NCBI GenBank assembly: GCA_947447665.1
Contig: CANFJX010000003.1
Coordinates: forward strand, 124,001 to 188,000
Origin: Bacteriovoracaceae bacterium
GTDB taxonomy: Bacteria; Bdellovibrionota; UBA1018
DNA length: 64,000 nt
Reading direction: 5' to 3'
Part shown: one piece after another, positions 21,348 through 29,376 of the stretch
How positions within the stretch are numbered: the stretch's first letter is position 1
Layout: each line of letters starts with the position of its first letter
Translations under genes and position numbers: made by a program
Notes under the pieces: model-generated
What the model was told of the DNA's origin: nothing
The model's input: only the letters and a program-made list of their open reading frames with translations
The model's database searches: none

Positions 21348-22019
21348 TTGAAGAAAAACCAGCACCCCCCCTCCAAGAATTATTTACTAACACTCTGCTT
21401 TGCCGCAGGGCTAGCCCTCCTGATTCGTCGCTGGGTCATTGAGCCCTACCAGATCCCTAACTCCGTGATGAAACCCACCCTTACCGCGGGGGATACAATT
21501 TTTGTTTGGAAGTGGCCTTTTCAGACAAAGAAGTCATCAAAACTCTTGCAGCGCGGCGAGCTCATTGTATTTTCGGAAGATCAACCCTTAGGCAGTGGAA
21601 ATCAAGCCAACTATATTCGAAGAATCATCGGATTACCCGGTGACCGGATTGAAATGAAAGCAGGACACATTTTCTTGAATAGCCAGCCACTGGCTCTACC
21701 TCAGGGTGAATCTCCAGGATCAGCATCCGAAAGCTGCTATGCAGAAAAGTTACCATCCAGCCATAGAGCATTCCAGATTTGCATCGATCCTAAGTCGCCT
21801 GCGGAGTTTAACGAGCAGAAAGTTCCCGAAAACCACTACTTAGCCGTCGGAGACTGGCGAACTCAAACAGACTCCAAGAAGGGAAGTTTTTGGTCCATCG
21901 TGCCAATCTCATCGATTGAAGGTCAGCCCTGGGTCGTTTGGCTCTCGATCGACTACTCCAAAAATACCGGACTTATTCCGCGAATAAGATGGGAAAGAAT
22001 GTTCCAAAAAATTGAATAA
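21348..22019 (+). CDS. lepB: Signal peptidase I homologue with substituted catalytic dyad
   Basis: S26-family membrane protein of 223 aa. One TM helix is followed by box B, which reads EPYQIPNSVMKPTL; the nucleophile directly before Met (IPSGSM in E. coli) is Val40 here, with a Ser one position earlier at 39. Box D reads YIRRIIGLPGD, so the general-base Lys (YIKR) is Arg91. Box E appears as NHYLAVGDW in place of the usual GDNRxxSxDSR, with the Asp/Ser-rich part partly kept (TQTDSKKGSFW). Family membership is clear, yet both members of the Ser-Lys dyad are changed, so normal signal peptide cleavage is unlikely. The start is TTG at 21348, with AGGCGG seven bases upstream. The frame is otherwise intact. 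Confidence 0.88.
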   Translation: MKKNQHPPSKNYLLTLCFAAGLALLIRRWVIEPYQIPNSVMKPTLTAGDTIFVWKWPFQTKKSSKLLQRGELIVFSEDQPLGSGNQANYIRRIIGLPGDRIEMKAGHIFLNSQPLALPQGESPGSASESCYAEKLPSSHRAFQICIDPKSPAEFNEQKVPENHYLAVGDWRTQTDSKKGSFWSIVPISSIEGQPWVVWLSIDYSKNTGLIPRIRWERMFQKIE

Positions 22020-22049
22020 TTTTTTCAAAGTAGGTAGTGTGAAGTTACT

Positions 22050-22691
22050 GTGTACCAGAAATACCTTGAACCGATTATTGAAGACTTCACGACAGGCGAA
22101 TACTACCGCGAAGTGTACAACGCTAAACTCGAATACTTCGACAAAGCAGGGATCGTTTATGAAGACGATACCGAATTTGAGCAGCGGATGTGCATCTTCA
22201 TGGATTGGTACATTTTTGATCGGGATCTTCCAGGGGTAGATCTCCCTCCAATCAAATATTATTTTAGAAAAAACAAAGACCGATTTACGAGTGAAGAGTT
22301 AAATATTTATAGGGATTTCTGCTCAACCGTTCACTCCGTGTTTCGATTGAGGCGGTTCACTTTAACCGGAAATGGACTGGTCATCGTCGACCTTTTCTCT
22401 AGCAAGTCGCACACAGTCACAGATTCAGAAATTAATCGGGGTTTCGCTCGAGGAGATATCTTTGAGGCGAGGATCATTCCTTTCAAAGGGGGATTCGAAT
22501 TCTCTCGAGGCTTTTGCTTTCACCCGGCCGAAGTCGAATCCTTCATTACAGGCGAGGTCAAGAAGGTTCGATTTCAAGACAAAAGCAGGCAGACCAAGCT
22601 AATTCTACAACTCTCCGCCATGAAACTGAAGCACCTCCGATTTCCTCATATTGACATTCGGCATATTTATCGATTTGAATCTCGTCTATAA
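22050..22691 (+). CDS. Conserved hypothetical protein
   Basis: A 213-aa soluble protein starting at GTG 22050, 30 bases after the signal-peptidase-like gene and probably in its transcript. The N-terminal half is helical and acidic, with aromatic residues (FEQRMCIFMDWYIFDRDLP). The second half looks beta-rich (FTLTGNGLVIVDLF, ARGDIFEARIIPFKGGFEF), resembling a small barrel, and ends in basic helical sequence. I believe similar proteins occur in Myxococcota and Bdellovibrionota, but I cannot name a function. No signal peptide, TM helix or catalytic signature is visible. The ribosome binding site is weak. Confidence 0.72.
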   Translation: MYQKYLEPIIEDFTTGEYYREVYNAKLEYFDKAGIVYEDDTEFEQRMCIFMDWYIFDRDLPGVDLPPIKYYFRKNKDRFTSEELNIYRDFCSTVHSVFRLRRFTLTGNGLVIVDLFSSKSHTVTDSEINRGFARGDIFEARIIPFKGGFEFSRGFCFHPAEVESFITGEVKKVRFQDKSRQTKLILQLSAMKLKHLRFPHIDIRHIYRFESRL

Positions 22692-22717
22692 AAAATCACT
22701 TTTTACCGAAAAAAATC

Positions 22718-22747
22718 TTGCAAGAATTCAAGAATTTCCTCTAAATA
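22718..22747 (+). promoter_or_regulatory. Possible sigma-70 promoter for the small secreted protein gene
   Basis: TTGCAA at 22718-22723 and TAAATA at 22742-22747 are separated by 18 bases. A long AT-rich leader and a strong AGGAG ribosome site follow before the ATG at 22809. This is a by-eye match only. Confidence 0.3.
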
Positions 22748-22808
22748 GAATAGGACTAGATCTTATATCAAATCTAGGAATGAATTATTAACGCTTATAG
22801 GAGCATTT

Positions 22809-23087
22809 ATGAAAAAGCTTACCTTGACCCTCGTTGCATTATTCGCATTGTCTGCAGTTGCTTTCGCTGAAGAAAAAGCCGAAACCCCAGCTGCTCATGA
22901 TGCGCATCATGCTGCTGCACACGAAGGCGCAGCTACCGAAGCTAAGACTGCACATGAAGGCGCAGCTACCGAAGCTAAGACTGAAGAAAAAACAGCTAAA
23001 AAAGCTAAAAAAGCTCATCATCCAAAAAAGGCAGCTAAAAAAGCCCCTGCTGCTGAAGGTGCAGAATCTGCTCCTAAAGCTGAGTAA
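22809..23087 (+). CDS. Small secreted Ala/Lys/His/Glu-rich protein
   Basis: A 92-aa protein with a textbook Sec signal peptide (MKKLTLTLVALFALSAVAFA, cleavage predicted after AFA) and AGGAG ending seven bases before the ATG. The mature part of about 72 residues is low-complexity, with almost only Ala, Lys, Glu, His, Thr and Pro. It contains two perfect copies of AHEGAATEAKT, then a Lys/Ala tail (KKAKKAHHPKKAAKKAP) like histone H1 C-termini. It has its own leader and a strong terminator, so it is likely a monocistronic, well-expressed gene. Function unknown; binding of nucleic acid, LPS or metal by the Lys/His tail is speculation. Confidence 0.85.
   Translation: MKKLTLTLVALFALSAVAFAEEKAETPAAHDAHHAAAHEGAATEAKTAHEGAATEAKTEEKTAKKAKKAHHPKKAAKKAPAAEGAESAPKAE
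22917..22982 (+). repeat. 33-bp direct tandem repeat inside the small secreted protein gene
   Basis: Two adjacent 33-base units, 22917-22949 and 22950-22982, differ at one silent position (CAC versus CAT for His). They encode the duplicated AHEGAATEAKT. Near-identity at the DNA level suggests a recent duplication. Confidence 0.95.
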
Positions 23088-23160
23088 GGTTTCAGCCAGT
23101 CTTCGACTCGATTTTGCAGCTTGAGAGCAACGCTCGCGGGCCTATAAACGAAAAGACAGG

Positions 23161-23198
23161 ACCCCCAGGTCAATATTTTGACCCTGGGGGTTTTTTTT
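23161..23198 (+). terminator. Strong intrinsic terminator
   Basis: The arms ACCCCCAGGTCAA and TTGACCCTGGGGGT pair over 13 bases with a single bulged C, around a four-base loop, and are followed by eight T residues. It lies 74 bases after the small secreted protein stop and just before the heptosyltransferase start at 23228. Confidence 0.92.
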
Positions 23199-23227
23199 GT
23201 CCAAAATTTAAGCTAGGCTTTTTCCTA

Positions 23228-24334
23228 ATGACCCCCCAAAAAATACTCGCCATAAAACTCAGAGCGTTGGGCGATACGATTCTTACGACAGCTCCCCTCA
23301 TTGAGCTCAGTAGGACTTTCCCTCAAGCTGAAATTCATTTCCTCATGCCTCAAGAGTGGTCCTCCCTTTTGGAGGGCTTTCCTGGAATTCAAAAGTTGTG
23401 GAAATACGAGCGAAGCCATCTAAAAATCGCTCGTGCTCGAGCCATGGCTCGCCTCGCACACGCATTGCGCCAAGAAAAGTATGATTGCGTCATAAATTTC
23501 CACGCGAGTCCCTCCAGCTCCCTCCTTGCCTATGCCACAGGAGCAAAAACCCGCGCCATCCACTTTCATGGTCACCACCACAGAGATCGGCTCACTACGG
23601 TAAAGATCCCCGGAAAAGGAACTCTTAAGCCAATCATCGAAAGAGACATGGATACACTTCGAGCTTTAGGGATTCACGTCCCTGCGGGCAGGCTCCCTAC
23701 TTTGCCGCTTCAAGAATCAGAGATTCGACACGCTTCAGAAACTCTGACTCGCCTAGGACTCAGCAGCCCTCTGCTGGCGATGAGCCTCGGAGCCAGTAGA
23801 GAGACCAAGCAGTGGCCTCTTCAGCGTTTTGTTGATCTTGCGATCGAGTGGATAAAAAAAGAACAAGGGAGCGTCCTCGTATTTACAGGCCCGCAAGAAG
23901 AGACGCTCCAGCGCAACTTTCTCACCGCGCTTGATGAGCAGCTAACCTCCACGCTCGCGACTCCCACCGAACGCTCGGAAATTCGTAAGCGAATTGGAAC
24001 TCTCCATGCCCTCCCACTCCGTAAATTAGCCGCGCTTTTCAGTCTCGCATCAGTCTGGGTAGGAAGCGATTCAGGACCCAAGCATTTAGCTGTAGCGGTA
24101 AAAACGCCCACAGTCACGTTCTTCGGTCCCGAAGATCCATTTGAGTGGCACCCCTATCCATTAGATATGCACCCCTACTTTTTTCGAAAAGAACTTACAT
24201 GCAGGCGTGACGCAGACCCCGGAATGCCACCCTGGTGCAGGCTGAATGAATGCAAAATCGAGGAAAACCAATGCATGAAGCTCATAGGGGTTGACTCAGT
24301 CCTTTCAGAATGTAAAGAATTAGCCCAAAGGTAA
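23228..24334 (+). CDS. Glycosyltransferase family 9 (heptosyltransferase-like)
   Basis: Probable LPS inner-core ADP-heptose transferase on the cytoplasmic face. GT9 features: an N-terminal KILAIKLRALGDTILTTAPL (the LGD motif), ending AEIHFL, and the C-terminal donor-binding part WVGSDSGPKHLAVAVKTPTVTFFGP, which is typical of WaaC/WaaF/WaaQ. I use the ATG at 23228. An in-frame extension to 23114 exists, but it would cross the terminator at 23161-23198 and add residues unlike the family. The 368-aa length is normal. First gene of a three-gene glycosyltransferase run; the next start is four bases past the stop. Confidence 0.9.
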   Translation: MTPQKILAIKLRALGDTILTTAPLIELSRTFPQAEIHFLMPQEWSSLLEGFPGIQKLWKYERSHLKIARARAMARLAHALRQEKYDCVINFHASPSSSLLAYATGAKTRAIHFHGHHHRDRLTTVKIPGKGTLKPIIERDMDTLRALGIHVPAGRLPTLPLQESEIRHASETLTRLGLSSPLLAMSLGASRETKQWPLQRFVDLAIEWIKKEQGSVLVFTGPQEETLQRNFLTALDEQLTSTLATPTERSEIRKRIGTLHALPLRKLAALFSLASVWVGSDSGPKHLAVAVKTPTVTFFGPEDPFEWHPYPLDMHPYFFRKELTCRRDADPGMPPWCRLNECKIEENQCMKLIGVDSVLSECKELAQR

Positions 24335-24337
24335 AAA

Positions 24338-25135
24338 ATGAACGATCCTTCTCCTCCCTGCGTTTCAGCTGTGATCATTTGTCGGAACGAAGAAAAACAA
24401 ATTGCACGATGCCTCAATTCCCTGACCTGGGCCGATGAAATTTTAGTGGTGGACGCGTACAGTACCGACCAAACCCAAGCAATCTGCCTGGACCCTAACC
24501 AACCTTGGGCGCATCAAATCCGGTTCCTTCAGAGGAGCTGGACTGGCTTTCGAGATCAACGGAACGATGCAATCAAAAATGCCCGCTATGATTGGGTTTT
24601 TGTCATTGATGCTGACGAGGCGTGCAGCGCAGAACTCGCTCACAAGATCAGGGACATCCTAAAAAACTCACCTACCCTATCAGAACGAGCCTATAAAGTA
24701 AGGCGAGTGGAGTATTTTTTAGGAAAAGAGATCCGCTATGGAATTTGGAATCCCAGCTATCAAGACCGATTTTTCCACCGCGAAGGCGTAACCTACGTCA
24801 ATGACATTCACGAGTATCCGGTATTTAGGACTCCGCCTAGAAAAATTCATGAGCCCATTCTTCATGCTCCTGGATTTAATCCAGACCAATTCTTAGCTAA
24901 GATGAATCAATACACCTCAGTCGAGGCCAGAGACCGGGTCACAGAAGGGAAAAGAACAAACTGGTTCCGAATTCTTTTTGCCTTTCCAGCTATGTTCCTA
25001 AAAAACTACTTTTATTATGGAGCTTATCAAGACGGATTTCATGGCTTTGTGATTTCGATTCTCGAGGGAGTCTCCCGAGTGGTAAGACATATTAAAATTT
25101 GGCGATACTCCAACGAGATTCAGGACTCAAAATGA
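24338..25135 (+). CDS. Glycosyltransferase family 2 (WaaE/KdtX-like)
   Basis: GT-A fold enzyme of 265 aa. It begins VSAVIICRNEEKQIARCL (nucleotide-sugar binding), has ADEILVVDAYSTDQT and the acidic metal motif as FVIDADEACS, and continues with WFRILFAFPAMFLKNYF plus GAYQDGFHGFVISI, the C-terminal amphipathic membrane-binding helix seen in WaaE-type LPS core glucosyltransferases. The sugar and acceptor cannot be told from sequence. Its stop overlaps the start of the next gene (ATGA). Confidence 0.9.
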   Translation: MNDPSPPCVSAVIICRNEEKQIARCLNSLTWADEILVVDAYSTDQTQAICLDPNQPWAHQIRFLQRSWTGFRDQRNDAIKNARYDWVFVIDADEACSAELAHKIRDILKNSPTLSERAYKVRRVEYFLGKEIRYGIWNPSYQDRFFHREGVTYVNDIHEYPVFRTPPRKIHEPILHAPGFNPDQFLAKMNQYTSVEARDRVTEGKRTNWFRILFAFPAMFLKNYFYYGAYQDGFHGFVISILEGVSRVVRHIKIWRYSNEIQDSK

Positions 25136-26052
25136 AAATTTCAGGCTTCACATTAGTCAGGAATGGAACCGCTTTTGACTATCCTTATCTAGAATCACTG
25201 CGATCGATCCTACCGCTCGTCGACGAGCTGGTGGTGAACGTAGGAAAAGGAGACGACGACACCCTAGAGCGAATTCAAAAATTCGCCGCCGACGAAGGCC
25301 AAGGGAAGGTGATCTATTTCGAAAGCGACTGGCAGCTCGACCAGCCAGAAAAGAAACGGGGCGGCCTCATTCTCTCCACCCAAACCAATGCAGCGCTTTC
25401 TCGTTGCAGTGGTGATTGGTGTTTTTATCTCCAGGCCGATGAGGTGTTGCACGAGGCAGACCTTCCGCTTCTTCGCAAGATCTTGAAGCAAGCGCATCCC
25501 GACCCAAGAATCGAAGGACTCCTCTTTGATTATCATCATTTTTATGGGTCTTTTGATGTCATCCAGGAATCTCGAAGCACCTACCGGCGCGAGGTAAGAG
25601 CCGTACGCCGAAGTGCTCAGCCCAGGAGCATCGGCGACGCTCAAAGCTTTCGAAGACAAAATGGGAACAAACTCTCCGTCATTTTAAGTGGTGCCCGAAT
25701 TTTTCATTACGGCTGGGTCAGAAAGCCCGAGGCGATGAAGGAAAAGACATTTTTCATGGATCAACTTTATCATGGAGATCCTTCGAACCAAAACCTGGCC
25801 CAACGGACGCCGCACACCGGGGATAACTACAGGTACAAACGCTTCTGGGGGCTTAAGCCATTTCTCGGATCTCATCCCTCCGTCATGAGGGAGAGGATTG
25901 AGAAAAAGGGATGGCACTGGGACTTGAAGAATTCGCCTTTTCAAATCAGCCTAAAAGATTCCAAAAAAATCATTCTAGACTGCGTGGAAAAAATTACCGG
26001 ATTTCGGCTTTTTGAGTATCGTAGCTATCGACTTTTAAGAAAGCTTTTTTAG
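25132..26052 (+). CDS. Glycosyltransferase family 2-like protein
   Basis: A 306-aa GT-A type protein (MKISGFTLVRNGTAFDYPYL) with an acceptor or donor region LVVNVGKGDDDT and the metal motif CFYLQADEVLHE, where Gln-Ala-Asp-Glu replaces the usual Asp-x-Asp. The ATG at 25132 overlaps the previous stop as ATGA, so translation is coupled; an upstream in-frame ATG at 25099 lies inside the preceding gene and is less likely. The C-terminal half (YGWVRKPEAMKEKTFFMD) is typical of uncharacterised GT2 proteins. Its last 18 bases overlap the convergent flippase-like gene. Confidence 0.85.
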   Translation: MKISGFTLVRNGTAFDYPYLESLRSILPLVDELVVNVGKGDDDTLERIQKFAADEGQGKVIYFESDWQLDQPEKKRGGLILSTQTNAALSRCSGDWCFYLQADEVLHEADLPLLRKILKQAHPDPRIEGLLFDYHHFYGSFDVIQESRSTYRREVRAVRRSAQPRSIGDAQSFRRQNGNKLSVILSGARIFHYGWVRKPEAMKEKTFFMDQLYHGDPSNQNLAQRTPHTGDNYRYKRFWGLKPFLGSHPSVMRERIEKKGWHWDLKNSPFQISLKDSKKIILDCVEKITGFRLFEYRSYRLLRKLF

Positions 26053-27036
26053 ACGCAAGTAAACCAACCCACCTGCCGCGCCGAAGCAAATATTAATTAG
26101 AGCCATTAAAGTATAAACATCTCCACCTCTTTCAGACCCGATCAGATGAAAGAGATAGAGAAAAGCCAAGTTTCCAGTTCCAACCCCGGCAGGCGCAACG
26201 GGAACAGCCGTAATTAGAAGTCCGATGGGGACCACCAGGTAGATCGATAAAAGAGAAAAACTTGCCTCCTCGACTGCCTTCACTAATTGAAAACTACTCC
26301 ACCCCACCAGCAAGTGAATCAGGACGGAAATCAACAAAACCTGAATTACTGTCCAACGATGATCATGGTAGTGCCTAATACTCTCATAGATTTTTGTAAA
26401 CGATTGAACTTTTGGAATCTTTAACTCGATCCAACGAAGGGTCTTCAGTAGGGGATCGTGTCGCTCACGAACTAGAAACAAATAGACATAAAACAAGACC
26501 ACCGCTCCGGCTGAAAGGCCCAAGAGGAGGCCGATCCCTGTTAAAACAGAGGTGCTCGAAAACTTCTCAAATCCAAGCGCGAGAGCTCCAGCCGAAACCA
26601 CCACCAGAGCCGAAAGTCCCGCGACGCGATCAAAAAGAATACTTCCAAATGCCTTAGTTTTTTGGCCCTGAATATCCTTCCCCACATAGACGGCTTTAAC
26701 GAAATCACCACTGACAGCACCAGGGAGTGCAATATTGAAAAAATTACCTACTAAGGTAAGTTCAGCTACGCGCCCCCAACTGAGCCGAATATCCTGCGCC
26801 CTAAGGAGGTACTGCCAGCGAATCACTCCGAGACCCATCGCAACAGCGCTTGCCAAAACGGCCGGAATCACTCGGTCCAGCCTGCCAAACGCCTGAGCCG
26901 TGAGTTGAACGGACATAAATCCCTGTTTAAATAAAAAGTAGAGCAAGGCCACAACGAAAAGAGCTTTCGCTAGGACCTTAAAGCCCGGATGGATTTCAAT
27001 ACTCAGACTAGCCGGTCTACTTTTTGCTGTTATCAT
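26035..27036 (-). CDS. Flippase-like membrane protein (UPF0104/AglD-MprF type)
   Basis: Polytopic inner-membrane protein of 333 aa, with about 7-8 TM helices. The signature VSGDFVKAVYVGKDIQGQKT followed by ILFDRVAGLSAL, and the late PVAPAGVGTGNLAFLYLF motif, identify the lysylphosphatidylglycerol-synthetase N-terminal-like (flippase) family, without the MprF catalytic domain. Members move or help assemble lipid-linked sugars or modified lipids. It is the last gene of a minus-strand trio with GT2 and glutamine amidotransferase genes, with coding overlaps of 20 bases each, so a shared surface-lipid or glycan task is likely. Confidence 0.85.
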   Translation of the reverse strand: MITAKSRPASLSIEIHPGFKVLAKALFVVALLYFLFKQGFMSVQLTAQAFGRLDRVIPAVLASAVAMGLGVIRWQYLLRAQDIRLSWGRVAELTLVGNFFNIALPGAVSGDFVKAVYVGKDIQGQKTKAFGSILFDRVAGLSALVVVSAGALALGFEKFSSTSVLTGIGLLLGLSAGAVVLFYVYLFLVRERHDPLLKTLRWIELKIPKVQSFTKIYESIRHYHDHRWTVIQVLLISVLIHLLVGWSSFQLVKAVEEASFSLLSIYLVVPIGLLITAVPVAPAGVGTGNLAFLYLFHLIGSERGGDVYTLMALINICFGAAGGLVYLRLKKLS

Positions 27037-27724
27037 GCATCTCCCAACTCAAAAAATTCCCAAAAATTCGAAGAGCGATCTCTTCTCGATAAAGTATCCT
27101 CCCTCGGTCACGATTGAAAAGCGATGGAGGATCTTTGCTTTGATCTTTTTCTGCTAGCATTTTTTCGGCAGTCAATAAATTTTTTTCGGGGTGAAACTGA
27201 ATCCCAAAAACGGGCAGATTCTGAAGCTGGCAAGCTTGGACTGCACAGGCTCCTGAATTCGCTAAAACTTTAAACCCCAAAGGGAGCTGGGCCACCTCAT
27301 CAAAATGCGCTGCAAAACTATGAAACTTTTGCGGCAAACCGTGCATCAGCGAGGAGTTCTCTTGGATTTGGATTTCGACCCACCCAAACTCTGGAACTGC
27401 GGCCTTTCTGACCGACTCTGGTCCTCCGAAAGCACGAGCTAACATTTGGTGCCCGAAGCAAACTCCGAGGTAGGGAATTTCTAAATCTACTGTTCTTCGA
27501 ACCATCTCCAGGAGTCGATCAATCCAAGGGGCCGACTCGGCGGCGCCTGTCTTGGAACCTGAAACGATCACACGATCGAAATCCTCGAGTCTCCGCGGAA
27601 GGTCCTCCTGGGGTGCTCTCCTCACAGAAACCGTGGCACCAGCTTGAACTTGAGCCAACCGCATCAAGTCTGCAGAACCCCAGCAGTCGCGATCGATGTT
27701 GCAATCAATGATCAATACTTTCAC
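27017..27724 (-). CDS. Class-I glutamine amidotransferase-like protein
   Basis: A 235-aa protein of the GMP-synthase/GATase1 type. The nucleophile is in LGVCFGHQMLARAFGG, and the His-Glu pair is in FGIQFHPEKN. The first part has the oxyanion strand region VIVSGSKTGAAESAPW. It is a stand-alone amidotransferase domain with no synthetase partner fused or adjacent. Placement between a glycosyltransferase and a flippase-like gene, overlapping both by 20 bases, suggests it might amidate a sugar or lipid precursor or degrade glutamine-type side chains, but this is guesswork. It could also be a general YfeJ-like enzyme. Confidence 0.85.
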   Translation of the reverse strand: MKVLIIDCNIDRDCWGSADLMRLAQVQAGATVSVRRAPQEDLPRRLEDFDRVIVSGSKTGAAESAPWIDRLLEMVRRTVDLEIPYLGVCFGHQMLARAFGGPESVRKAAVPEFGWVEIQIQENSSLMHGLPQKFHSFAAHFDEVAQLPLGFKVLANSGACAVQACQLQNLPVFGIQFHPEKNLLTAEKMLAEKDQSKDPPSLFNRDRGRILYREEIALRIFGNFLSWEMHDNSKK

Positions 27725-28487
27725 GTTTTATTTCCGATTCATTCAAATAGGCGTACTTTAAAAACATACTATGGGCCGCGTTTACAGAGATAATAAACCC
27801 AGGTAGTCCATCTAGGAAACCCCGCTTCAGAAAAAAAGTCTCAAAAAATTTGCCGATAGGTTTAAGAATCAGGCGGCTCAAACTCGCTTTCTTTCCTTTT
27901 CTCTTCAAGTCCTCTGAGCCCAAACGAGAAAATTTGAGATTAGTCATGATCTGATCTTCAATACTGGAGAATGCATCATGAAGCAGCGGAGCCGAGAATT
28001 TTTGGACCTCTCCCCGGACCTGGAGCTCTTCGTGAACGAAGGGCTCAGTCCAACGGGCTTGCTTGCGATCCACAAGACGGACTAGATAATTAGGATACCA
28101 CCCCCCATATTGGATCCATCGCCCCAAATAATAGGTTTTTCTGGGGACTAAAAAACCAGACGAGCGTGGCTGCCCGTCGGGACCGTCTTGAAAAACTCTG
28201 AAGATCTCGGTGCTCAACTCAGGGGAGACGGCTTCATCCGCATCGATATTTAAAACCCAATCATAGCTAGCGTGATCCTGGGCGAAGTTTTTTTGTTGCC
28301 CATAACCTTGCCAGGCGTGAACAAGGACCTTAGCCCCGAGTCTGGTGGCAATTTCTCGGGTCTTATCCGTACTCCCTGAATCAACTACTAAGACTTCCTT
28401 AGACCATGAAACGCTTTTGATGGCGTTTGCAATTTTTTCTTCTTCATTCAAGGTAATGATGGTGACGGTTACGGGAAGCTGGTTCAT
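27705..28487 (-). CDS. Glycosyltransferase family 2 (WaaE-like)
   Basis: 260 aa. VTVTIITLNEEEKIANAI opens the GT-A nucleotide fold, LVVDSGSTDKTREIA follows, and the metal site is WVLNIDADEAVSPEL. A second conserved region is GRWIQYGGWYPNYLVRL. The C-terminal helix (FFETFFLKRGFLDGLPGFII) is membrane-associated in WaaE-type proteins. It resembles the gene at 24338 in architecture, so both may have arisen from one family. It overlaps the amidotransferase by 20 bases and is divergent from the GT2 gene at 28534. Confidence 0.9.
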   Translation of the reverse strand: MNQLPVTVTIITLNEEEKIANAIKSVSWSKEVLVVDSGSTDKTREIATRLGAKVLVHAWQGYGQQKNFAQDHASYDWVLNIDADEAVSPELSTEIFRVFQDGPDGQPRSSGFLVPRKTYYLGRWIQYGGWYPNYLVRLVDRKQARWTEPFVHEELQVRGEVQKFSAPLLHDAFSSIEDQIMTNLKFSRLGSEDLKRKGKKASLSRLILKPIGKFFETFFLKRGFLDGLPGFIISVNAAHSMFLKYAYLNESEIKRESIDH

Positions 28488-28533
28488 ATTAGAAAAAGTC
28501 CATTTCTCGATAAAATTATCATAAAAAGGTAAA

Positions 28534-29349
28534 ATGAAAGCATCCCTTTTTGTCTCAACCTACGAAATGCCTCATCACCTGGAGTTAGTTTGCGCCGGAC
28601 TCGCTAGGCAGTCCAACCGAGAGTTCGAAGTTCTTTTCTGTGATGATGGATCAGGACCCGAGACGGCACGGGTGATCAGAAACTTTATCCAGGAAACTCA
28701 AATTCCGGCCCAGCATATCTGGCAAGAGCACAGCGGTTTTCGAAAATGCCGCATTTTGAATCGAGCTGCAGAACGTTCTCGGGGCTCCGTCATGATTTTT
28801 CTCGATGGGGACTGCATTCCCCACCAGGACTTTGTCCGAGACCATTTAGAACAGCAAGAAACAGGATACTATCTTGCCGGAAGAAGGGTCGAACTCGGCA
28901 GAGAATTCAGCGAAACGCTTTCGGCTGACCTTGTCTCGCAGGGACTCTTGGACTACCCCAATCGCCGATTGCTTTGGAGCGTCCTCCAAGGAGACAGTGA
29001 GTTCTTTAATCGCTCCTTTCGGGTCCCCTGGAAACCTCTCAGAAGGCTCTTGAAAATGGATCGAATTGTTGACCTCAAGGGCTGTAACTACTCAGTCCCT
29101 AGGACTGCCCTAGAAGCCATCAATGGTTTTGACGAAGACTATGAGGGATATGGCCGAGAAGACACGGACGTAGAACTTCGGCTGAAAAATTTAGGCCTCA
29201 AAATCAAATCCCTCAAAGGCCTCGCACTCCAGTTCCACGTGTGGCACCCACGCCGGGAATTTACACCGACGAATGATCAGCGACTTGCTGAGCTCCAAAG
29301 GAGTGGACGAATCACCTGCGTGAGGGGGCTGAGAAGTCCCGGAAAATAA
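28534..29349 (+). CDS. Glycosyltransferase family 2 with galactosyltransferase-type C-terminus
   Basis: 271 aa. SLFVSTYEMPHHLELVCAGL and FEVLFCDDGSGPETARVI form the donor-binding half; the metal motif is FLDGDCIPHQDF, and the acceptor-side signature INGFDEDYEGYGREDTDVE is that of the galactosyltransferase C-terminal (Glyco_transf_7C) domain, as in chondroitin-polymerase-like or capsular GTs. The gene sits 46 bases from the divergent GT2 gene at 28487, so both share a promoter region. Sugar specificity unknown. Confidence 0.88.
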   Translation: MKASLFVSTYEMPHHLELVCAGLARQSNREFEVLFCDDGSGPETARVIRNFIQETQIPAQHIWQEHSGFRKCRILNRAAERSRGSVMIFLDGDCIPHQDFVRDHLEQQETGYYLAGRRVELGREFSETLSADLVSQGLLDYPNRRLLWSVLQGDSEFFNRSFRVPWKPLRRLLKMDRIVDLKGCNYSVPRTALEAINGFDEDYEGYGREDTDVELRLKNLGLKIKSLKGLALQFHVWHPRREFTPTNDQRLAELQRSGRITCVRGLRSPGK

Positions 29350-29376
29350 GAGGCAGATGGCACTCTTCTCGCAGAA

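Noticed and set aside
23114..23227. Possible longer N-terminus of the heptosyltransferase
   Set aside because: The extension would run through the strong terminator at 23161-23198 and add residues not typical of the family; the ATG at 23228 gives the normal start.
25099..25131. Upstream in-frame ATG for the GT2-like gene
   Set aside because: It lies within the coding end of the preceding gene, while ATG 25132 overlaps its stop (ATGA) and yields the expected MKISGFTLVRNG start.
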